NCBI GenBank assembly: GCA_900551955.1
Contig: UWSE01000019.1
Location: forward strand, 1-12,129
Direction of reading: 5' to 3'
Length of the DNA: 12,129 nucleotides
Source of the DNA: an uncultured Mollicutes bacterium
GTDB lineage: Bacteria; Bacillota_I; Bacilli_A; UBA3375
The translations under genes were made by a program, and so were the position numbers. The notes beneath the pieces are model-generated. The model ran no database searches and had not been told where the DNA came from. It saw only the letters and a list, made by a program, of their open reading frames with translations. This document shows, one piece after another, positions 7,897 to 12,129 of the stretch (within the stretch, counting starts at the first letter, position 1; each line of letters starts with the position of its first letter).

Positions 7897-8478
7897 ATGA
7901 AATATCTAGCTAAACATAATCTAGTATTAATCATTGTTAGTTTTGTATTATCATCAATCGCAACCTTAGTTGCGATTAATGTAACAAGCAGCTACTTAAT
8001 TTATACAGATTATATGAAAAGTATTTTATTTGTTAGTAATAGTGTATGCTTCTTTTGTTTAGTAAAAATATTTTTTACTAGATACAATACTTTTTATAAG
8101 TATTTATTTTTTATTGCCTATTGTGGTTATATTTATGTATTTTTATTTTGTCGGGGAGCGGATAATGCTGTAAGTGGGGTTAATTTAAAATTATTTGCTT
8201 ATGATGAACTAAATTTAGATGATCCGTTAGTTTTTAAGCAAAACTTGTTTAATACTTTATTATTTTTGCCTCTAGGATGTATTTATTTTAAATCAAGACT
8301 CAAGGACTTTGGTTTCGTACTAATCTTTTTTGTAATTTGTTTAGGAGTGGAATTTCTCCAAAACAAATTACAAGTTGGAGTATTTGATATTACGGATATC
8401 TTATTTTACTTGCTAGGATTTTTTGTTGGTAGAATTATTAGAAATATCTATTTACGAGTAATAAAATTTAAGCATTAA
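7897..8478 (+). CDS. VanZ-family membrane protein
   Basis: This is a small integral membrane protein of 193 residues. Hydrophobic segments lie near 9-29, 41-60, 67-85, 116-131, 138-155 and 166-187. The VanZ-like signature is FNTLLFLPLG (118-127), then GVEFLQ (150-155), then FDITDILFYLLGFFVG (163-178), the familiar N-x-x-x-F-x-P-L-G / E-x-x-Q / D-I-x-D-x-x-x-x-x-x-G pattern. VanZ relatives include the teicoplanin-resistance accessory protein, but most are uncharacterised envelope proteins, and nothing here shows drug resistance. The start follows AAAGGAAG (7886-7893). It lies between the rpoC terminator and lysS with no clear promoter of its own, and it uses AGA for Arg where rpoBC uses CGT, consistent with low expression. 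Confidence 0.8.
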   Translation: MKYLAKHNLVLIIVSFVLSSIATLVAINVTSSYLIYTDYMKSILFVSNSVCFFCLVKIFFTRYNTFYKYLFFIAYCGYIYVFLFCRGADNAVSGVNLKLFAYDELNLDDPLVFKQNLFNTLLFLPLGCIYFKSRLKDFGFVLIFFVICLGVEFLQNKLQVGVFDITDILFYLLGFFVGRIIRNIYLRVIKFKH

Positions 8479-8497
8479 AAAATGTTATATAAAAAAT

Positions 8498-8506
8498 TGA
8501 TATAAT
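8498..8506 (+). promoter_or_regulatory. Possible extended -10 promoter for lysS
   Basis: TGATATAAT is a TGn-extended perfect -10 (TATAAT at 8501-8506), but no good -35 box sits 16-18 bp upstream. Transcription would start near 8513, inside the ribosome binding site AAAGGAG (8512-8518), only about 10 nt before the ATG. The promoter is therefore doubtful, and transcription from further upstream is the alternative. The gap is too short to hold a T-box leader. Confidence 0.35.
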
Positions 8507-8522
8507 TAATTAAAGGAGTTTT

Positions 8523-10001
8523 ATGGAAAAAGTAAATGAGCATGTACAAGTGCGTTTAGATAAATTAGAAAAATTAAAAGCATTAGGAGTTAATCCATAT
8601 CCTAATGATATTGTAAGTGATAATGAAATTAGTCAAATTATTAGTGATTATGATCAATTTTCTAAAGAAGAATTAGAAGAAAATATTCATACTGTTAGTG
8701 TGAGTGGACGAATTATTTCACGTCGTGATATGGGGAAAGCAGCTTTTATTACGATTAAAGATAATTTAGAACAAATACAGTGTTATGTCGCACAAGCAAA
8801 TTTAACTGATTTAGAAAATGAAGTGTTTTCATTACTTGATTTAGGTGACTTTGTTTATATTAAAGGTGAAGTAATGAAAACTAAAATTGGTGCAATTGCA
8901 ATTCGTGCTAAAGAATTAAAAATTATTACTAAAGCGATAGCGCCACTTCCAGAAAAATTCCATGGACTTACAGATATTGAAGAACGTTATCGTAAACGTT
9001 ATATTGATTTAGCAGTTAATGATGATTCGAAAAAAGTATTTATTGATCGTAGTCATATTATTGCTAGTATTCGTAACTACTTAAATGAAAATGGATATTT
9101 AGAAGTTGAAACGCCAACATTACAAACGGTAGCAGGAGGAGCAGCAGCTCAACCATTTATTACTCACCATAATACTTTAGATATTGATATGTATATGCGT
9201 ATCGCTCCTGAGCTTTATTTAAAACGACTAATAGTTGGGGGATTTGATAAAGTATATGAATTAGGAAAACAATTTAGAAATGAAGGAATTAGTATTAAAC
9301 ACAATCCTGAGTTTACTAGTATTGAAATTTATACTACTTATCAAGAAATGCATGGTGTAATGCAATTATGTGAGGAAGTAATTAAATGTGCAGCCAAACC
9401 ACTTCACCCTGATTTAAAATTCATTTATGAAGATGTTGAATATGATTTAAATAACTTCAAAAAAATTCATATGGTTGATTTAATTAAAGAAGTAACTGGT
9501 GTTGATTTTTGGCAAGTAAACGATATCAAAGAAGCTAAAGCATTAGCTAAAGCTAATAACATTGAATTAGAAGATCATCACTATGATCTTGGTCATATTA
9601 TTAATGAATTCTTTGAACAACGTTGTGAAGAAACTTTAATTCAGCCAACGTTTGTATATGGTCATCCAAAAGCTATTTCACCATTAGCAAGAATTGATGA
9701 AAGTGATCCACGTTTTACAGAACGTTTTGAATTGTTTATTGGTGGACGTGAATATGCTAATGGATTTAGTGAGTTAAATGATCCAATGGATCAATATCAA
9801 CGTTTTGCTTCACAAGTTAAAGAACGAGAATTAGGAAACGTTGAAGCAACTGAAATTGATTATGATTTCGTTAATGCTCTAGCGATTGGAATGCCACCAA
9901 CAGGTGGATTAGGAATTGGAATCGATCGACTAGTAATGTTACTAACTAATAGTAGTAGTATTCGCGATGTAATCTTATTCCCAACAATGCGAGGTAGATA
10001 A
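8523..10001 (+). CDS. lysS: Lysyl-tRNA synthetase, class II
   Basis: This cytoplasmic enzyme charges tRNA-Lys with lysine using ATP. The 492-residue length is normal (B. subtilis about 499, E. coli 505). An N-terminal OB-fold anticodon-binding domain covers roughly 58-150 (VSVSGRIISRRDMGKAAF). The class II catalytic core follows: motif 1 near 168-200 (NENGYLEVETPTL), motif 2 with FRNEGIS (251-257) and HNPEFTSIE, and motif 3 GGLGIGIDRLVMLL (461-474), with the usual SSIRDVILFPTMR end. The ATG follows AAAGGAG (8512-8518). Arg is mostly CGT, as in rpoBC. Its location two genes after rpoC differs from B. subtilis, where lysS lies elsewhere. The gene looks complete and functional. Confidence 0.98.
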   Translation: MEKVNEHVQVRLDKLEKLKALGVNPYPNDIVSDNEISQIISDYDQFSKEELEENIHTVSVSGRIISRRDMGKAAFITIKDNLEQIQCYVAQANLTDLENEVFSLLDLGDFVYIKGEVMKTKIGAIAIRAKELKIITKAIAPLPEKFHGLTDIEERYRKRYIDLAVNDDSKKVFIDRSHIIASIRNYLNENGYLEVETPTLQTVAGGAAAQPFITHHNTLDIDMYMRIAPELYLKRLIVGGFDKVYELGKQFRNEGISIKHNPEFTSIEIYTTYQEMHGVMQLCEEVIKCAAKPLHPDLKFIYEDVEYDLNNFKKIHMVDLIKEVTGVDFWQVNDIKEAKALAKANNIELEDHHYDLGHIINEFFEQRCEETLIQPTFVYGHPKAISPLARIDESDPRFTERFELFIGGREYANGFSELNDPMDQYQRFASQVKERELGNVEATEIDYDFVNALAIGMPPTGGLGIGIDRLVMLLTNSSSIRDVILFPTMRGR

Positions 10002-10011
10002 TAATATTAAT

Positions 10012-10037
10012 AAAAGTGTCCGAAAGGACACTTTTTT
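10012..10037 (+). terminator. Intrinsic terminator after lysS
   Basis: AAAAGTGTCC (10012-10021) and GGACACTTTT (10026-10035) form a 10-bp stem capped by the GNRA tetraloop GAAA, followed by a six-T run (10032-10037). It begins 10 nt after the lysS stop. It separates lysS from the abiEi promoter that starts 13 nt further on, so abiEi is an independent unit. Confidence 0.93.
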
Positions 10038-10050
10038 AATTTCTATATTG

Positions 10051-10079
10051 TTGTGCTTACACTTTATTTATGGTATAAT
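10051..10079 (+). promoter_or_regulatory. abiEi promoter with extended -10
   Basis: TATGGTATAAT contains a perfect TATAAT (10074-10079) with TGG just upstream (10071-10073). A weak -35, TTGTGC (10051-10056), lies exactly 17 bp away. Transcription should start near 10086, placing the working start codon at 10107 with AAGGA (10097-10101) as ribosome binding site. Confidence 0.82.
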
Positions 10080-10095
10080 ATGAGTGTAAACACAA
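10051..10095. promoter_or_regulatory. Inverted-repeat operator enclosing the abiEi promoter
   Basis: TTGTGCTTACACT (10051-10063) and AGTGTAAACACAA (10083-10095) are reverse complements at 12 of 13 positions, with 19 bp between them. Arm centres are 32 bp apart, about three helical turns, so two protein copies would sit on the same face. The left arm covers the weak -35, the -10 lies in the spacer and the predicted transcription start falls in the right arm. Characterised AbiEi antitoxins repress their own promoter by binding inverted repeats, so this is most likely the autoregulatory operator. That role is inferred from layout. Confidence 0.75.
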
Positions 10096-10106
10096 CAAGG
10101 AAGATT

Positions 10107-10700
10107 ATGAATTATGAACAACAAATAGAAAAATTCCTTAACAAAACAGGTGGAATAATTACAACAAGTGATTGCAATAATATGAGCATACCAACAATAT
10201 ATTTAACACGTTTGGTTAAAAACAATAAACTTTTTCGAGTAAAAAAGGGTATATATATTACACAGGGTGGAAACTATGATGGATTATATTTTTATCAACA
10301 CCAATATAGTAAAATAGTATATTCTTATTTTATTAGTTTATATCTTCAAGATGTTGGAGATATAATTCCTGATAAAATTGATGTAACTGTTTACCAAGGT
10401 TATAAATTTAACAAAGTGCCTAATAACTTTAAGGTTCATTATGTAAAACCTGAGTTATATGCATTAGGAATTATTGAAGTTGATACGATATTTGGTAATA
10501 AGATAAATGTATATTCGCTAGAGAGAACCTTCTGTGATTTTGTTTATAATAAGCAAGCAATTGATCAGGAAGCATATATTAAGTTAATTAAGTATTATGC
10601 TAATTATAAAAACAAAGATTTAAAACAATTATACTCAATTGCTAAACAAATGGGTATAACTAAAAAAGTTCAAGCTATAATGGAGTTAATTAATAATTAA
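10107..10700 (+). CDS. AbiEi-family antitoxin-like transcriptional regulator (orphan)
   Basis: The protein is 197 residues when started at MNYEQQ. An N-terminal winged helix-turn-helix (about 1-50: GGIITTSDCNNMSIPTIYL, then LVKNNKLFRVKKGIYI) is followed by the AbiEi C-terminal domain with its hallmark VYSLERTFCDFVYN, a D-x-E-x-Y step and a helical end. In type IV toxin-antitoxin systems AbiEi represses the operon and counteracts the AbiEii nucleotidyltransferase toxin. No AbiEii gene follows: the next gene is convergent sdaA, 29 nt away. The start was chosen at 10107 because earlier in-frame starts (GTG 10053, ATG 10080) lie upstream of the predicted transcription start and have no ribosome binding site. 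Its codons use more AGA and CGA than rpoBC, which hints at acquisition. It may be a free-standing regulator, a relic, or an antitoxin for a toxin elsewhere. Confidence 0.82.
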   Translation: MNYEQQIEKFLNKTGGIITTSDCNNMSIPTIYLTRLVKNNKLFRVKKGIYITQGGNYDGLYFYQHQYSKIVYSYFISLYLQDVGDIIPDKIDVTVYQGYKFNKVPNNFKVHYVKPELYALGIIEVDTIFGNKINVYSLERTFCDFVYNKQAIDQEAYIKLIKYYANYKNKDLKQLYSIAKQMGITKKVQAIMELINN

Positions 10701-10729
10701 AAAATGGGAGAATATCTTTCTCCCATTTT
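10701..10729. terminator. Bidirectional terminator between abiEi and sdaA
   Basis: AAAATGGGAGAA (10701-10712) and TTCTCCCATTTT (10718-10729) form a perfect 12-bp stem around TATCT. It exactly fills the gap between the abiEi stop (10698-10700) and the sdaA stop on the other strand (10730-10732). The T tract is longer in the sdaA direction (six, from 10699-10704) than in the abiEi direction (four), so it should work best for sdaA. Confidence 0.9.
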
Positions 10730-11908
10730 CTATGAATTACGTTCATTATATAATTTGGCAAGTCCACCTAAAGATGTTTCTCGGTATTCTGCTTTTAAAT
10801 CTTTTCCTGTTTCGTATAATACTTGAATCATATCATCTAAATCAAGCACCATTGGTGGTTTATGTTTGGCATACTCATAGGCCATTAAACTTTTAACAAC
10901 ACCCATTGCATTACGATTAATACAAGGGATTTGTACATATCCTAACACAGGATCACAAGTTAGTCCCAACTGGTGTTCTAGACCAATAATTGCTGATTGT
11001 TCGATGATATCGATTGATTCATCATTAAGATAAGCAAATAAAGCAGCTCCCATACTAGTAGCTGTACCAACTTCAGCTTGACATCCACCTTCAGCTCCAG
11101 AAATAGTAGCATTGTGTCTTACTAAATCACCAATTAATCCCGCTATGATTAAACCGCGTTTGATTTTAGCTGGATCAATTTGTTCGTCATTAGCATGATA
11201 ATAACAAATAGCAGGGATGATTCCGCAAGCACCACAAGTAGGGGCTGTCACTACAACGCCACCACTAGCATTTTGCTCATTAGCGGCTTGAGCGTAACTA
11301 CTTAGTTTTAATTCTTTAGTTGTTGCTGTCTCAAACATTTGTTTGGCACAGCGCTTTAATTTTAGTATACCAGGAATAACACCAGTATTAGTTAAACCGT
11401 GGTTAACGCAATTAATCATCGCTTTATAAACTTCATCAATATGATTACTTAATTGACTATCTTCTATAAGTAAATGGTCAATAATATCATCAGCGCTTTC
11501 AAAGTGCTGTTGATATTGTTTAAATTGATCATATTTATGAACATTAGGATCAACTGCTTCTTGTACAAATTCTTGAATCTCGATATCACCACCACCAATT
11601 GATAAGACTGTCCATTTAACAACTGTATTATCAGCTAAAGTTATATCAAATGTTAAAGTGTTAGGGTGAGTTTGCTTAGTAGTGTAATCAAAATTAACAT
11701 TACAACTAATTGGTTGTAATGTTTTTTTGATCACTTCATCAGTCAAGTGTCCTTTTCCAGTTAAGGCTAAAGAACCATATAATGTCACTTCAACATGAGT
11801 AATATTATCAAACTCGTGTTTGATAATATTACATGCTTGTTCCGGTCCCATTGTATGAGATGAAGAAGGGCCACAACCGATTTTATATAAACTAGTTATA
11901 GATTTCAT
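10730..11908 (-). CDS. sdaA: L-serine dehydratase (L-serine ammonia-lyase), single chain, iron-sulfur type
   Basis: The enzyme converts L-serine to pyruvate and ammonia in the cytoplasm. The 392-residue chain combines the beta domain (YKIGCGPSSSHTMGP, 8-22; SIGGGDIEI, 103-111) and the alpha domain (NASGGVVVTAPTCGACG, 213-229; GAEGGCQAEVGTATSMGA, 271-288). The candidate [4Fe-4S] ligands C276, C318 and C329 have spacings of 42 and 11, the same as C343/C385/C396 of the Legionella enzyme. It is shorter than the roughly 455-residue E. coli form and resembles the compact ~400-residue single-chain form found in anaerobes. No ACT domain is seen, and the C-terminus (NERNS) has no Cys. The ATG is preceded by TAGGA at 5-nt spacing. 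It is monocistronic and convergent with abiEi, and the IS end lies 116 bp upstream. The air-sensitive cluster suggests an anaerobic host. Confidence 0.95.
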   Translation of the reverse strand: MKSITSLYKIGCGPSSSHTMGPEQACNIIKHEFDNITHVEVTLYGSLALTGKGHLTDEVIKKTLQPISCNVNFDYTTKQTHPNTLTFDITLADNTVVKWTVLSIGGGDIEIQEFVQEAVDPNVHKYDQFKQYQQHFESADDIIDHLLIEDSQLSNHIDEVYKAMINCVNHGLTNTGVIPGILKLKRCAKQMFETATTKELKLSSYAQAANEQNASGGVVVTAPTCGACGIIPAICYYHANDEQIDPAKIKRGLIIAGLIGDLVRHNATISGAEGGCQAEVGTATSMGAALFAYLNDESIDIIEQSAIIGLEHQLGLTCDPVLGYVQIPCINRNAMGVVKSLMAYEYAKHKPPMVLDLDDMIQVLYETGKDLKAEYRETSLGGLAKLYNERNS

Positions 11909-11930
11909 AATTGTCCTAGATATTATTAGT

Positions 11931-11959
11931 ATTATAATAGATTAATTTTTGATGTATAA
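11931..11959 (-). promoter_or_regulatory. Likely sdaA promoter
   Basis: Reading the minus strand, TATAAT (plus-strand 11931-11936) lies 17 bp downstream of TTATAC (11954-11959), a weak -35. Transcription should begin near 11925, giving a short leader of about 16 nt that still holds the AGGA ribosome binding site (11914-11917). A second, more distal TATAAT with a TGA extension (11982-11990) also faces sdaA, but its -35 is poor. Confidence 0.55.
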
Positions 11960-11985
11960 ATCTTTTAATATTCGTACCTTTATTA

Positions 11986-12011
11986 TATCAAAAAAGATAG
12001 TTCTTTTGATA
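11986..12011. repeat. Imperfect inverted repeat upstream of sdaA
   Basis: TATCAAAAAAGA (11986-11997) and TCTTTTGATA (12002-12011) are near-perfect reverse complements, with two extra As in the first arm, around TAGT. The repeat overlaps the distal TGATATAAT promoter candidate and lies 14 bp from the IS end. It could be an operator for sdaA or the stem of a weak hairpin. It has no strong T tract and I do not call it a terminator. Confidence 0.4.
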
Positions 12012-12058
12012 AATGAAAAAAATATGTAGATTGTAAAATGGAAGTTGCCACCCTGTAA

Positions 12059-12067
12059 TGGTAAAAT
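12059..12067 (+). promoter_or_regulatory. Possible transposase promoter (-10 only)
   Basis: TGGTAAAAT matches an extended -10, 16 bp before the transposase start. It is the same nonamer as in the rpoB promoter. No convincing -35 sits at the correct distance inside the element, so expression could be weak. The left copy has the same sequence in mirror image at 63-71. Confidence 0.35.
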
Positions 12068-12082
12068 ACTTTTGGAGGAAAA

Positions 12083-12129
12083 ATGAGAAAAAACAATAAA
12101 ATGACATTACAAGATCGACTAACTATTAA
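12083..12129 (+). CDS. Transposase N-terminus, cut by the window edge
   Basis: The ATG at 12083 follows GGAGGA (12074-12079) and encodes MRKNNKMTLQDRLTI before the window stops two bases into the next codon. It is identical to the start at the left edge. The final TAA-like bases are out of frame and not a stop. An IS30-type transposase is the best guess from TLQDRLTI, with low certainty; the DDE catalytic part is not in view. Confidence 0.6.
   Translation, partial: MRKNNKMTLQDRLTI

Larger units (their letters stand above)
12025..12129 (+). mobile_element. Right insertion-sequence end, 5' terminal part only
   Basis: This is the inverted second copy of the element found at 1-105 (104 of 105 bases identical; C at 12052 where the other copy would have T). 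It begins TGTAGATTGTAAAATGG and reads outward to the right. Flanking bases next to the two copies differ (AAGCAAAA beside the left, TATTTTTT beside the right), which defines the element border. Only the first 105 bp are in the window. Confidence 0.8.

Noticed and set aside
7897..8478. Glycopeptide-resistance vanZ gene
   Set aside because: Only the broad VanZ domain pattern is seen. No other van genes are nearby and the family is widespread in non-resistant bacteria.
8479..8522. T-box or riboswitch ahead of lysS
   Set aside because: Only 44 nt separate the genes, and no T-box consensus or terminator/antiterminator pair is present.
10053..10106. N-terminal extension of the AbiEi gene from GTG 10053 or ATG 10080
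   Set aside because: Both codons lie within or before the promoter and upstream of the predicted transcription start, with no ribosome binding site. MNYEQ at 10107 has AAGGA at good spacing.
10701..10729. Remnant of an AbiEii toxin gene after abiEi
   Set aside because: The 29-nt gap is fully taken up by a perfect terminator stem, leaving no coding remnant.
1..12129. Composite transposon carrying rpoBC and lysS as cargo
   Set aside because: The cargo is essential housekeeping genes with native-looking signals. Two independent IS insertions around a chromosomal block are simpler.
12083..12129. A 16-codon leader peptide ending in the terminal TAA
   Set aside because: The last bases ATTAA are ATT plus two bases of the next codon. 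The TAA is out of frame, so this is a truncated transposase start and not a complete peptide.

Overview
The window is a 12.1 kb, low-GC bacterial segment of housekeeping genes, bounded on both sides by the same insertion sequence in opposite orientations. Strong AAGGAG-type ribosome binding sites, Bacillus-like rpoB/rpoC/lysS architecture and sigma-A promoters with extended -10 elements point to Bacillota. The very AT-rich, mostly TAA-terminated genes suggest a deep Bacilli lineage near Erysipelotrichales, Acholeplasmatales or RF39-like gut bacteria; I cannot place it closer. All tryptophans are TGG and no gene reads through TGA, so the standard bacterial code applies and Mycoplasma/Spiroplasma-type code 4 is not indicated. 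A predicted oxygen-sensitive [4Fe-4S] serine dehydratase fits an anaerobic fermenter.

Layout. (1) 1-105: left IS end, with a transposase start reading out of the window. (2) 106-261: a strong promoter, a 14-bp inverted repeat around it and a terminator-like hairpin in the rpoB leader. (3) 262-7835: rpoB and rpoC, 14 nt apart, closed by a perfect 15-bp stem terminator. (4) 7897-8478: a VanZ-family membrane protein. (5) 8523-10001: lysS, closed by a GAAA-tetraloop terminator. (6) 10051-10700: an AbiEi-family antitoxin-like gene without a toxin partner, with its promoter inside a 13-bp inverted repeat. (7) 10730-11908, minus strand: a single-chain L-serine dehydratase, convergent with abiEi and sharing a bidirectional terminator. 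(8) 12025-12129: the right IS end, again reading outward.

The window ends are informative. Bases 1-77 are the exact reverse complement of 12053-12129 and first differ at base 78. This is what a de Bruijn graph contig (k = 77) looks like when it stops at both sides inside one repeated element. The real genome probably has two divergent IS copies flanking rpoBC-lysS-sdaA.

The most unusual biology is in RNA polymerase. The catalytic motifs of beta and beta' are intact, but several elements that are nearly invariant in bacteria are replaced: the beta' rudder, the beta' lid, the beta' HIW/PSR motif, and the beta lobe RPGEPPT motif, which is replaced together with two insertions. The position equivalent to E. 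coli beta W183 is Arg. The frames are open and the flanks well conserved, so these look like real lineage-specific changes to the nucleic-acid-handling parts of the enzyme. The second notable item is the orphan AbiEi gene with its operator-like promoter.
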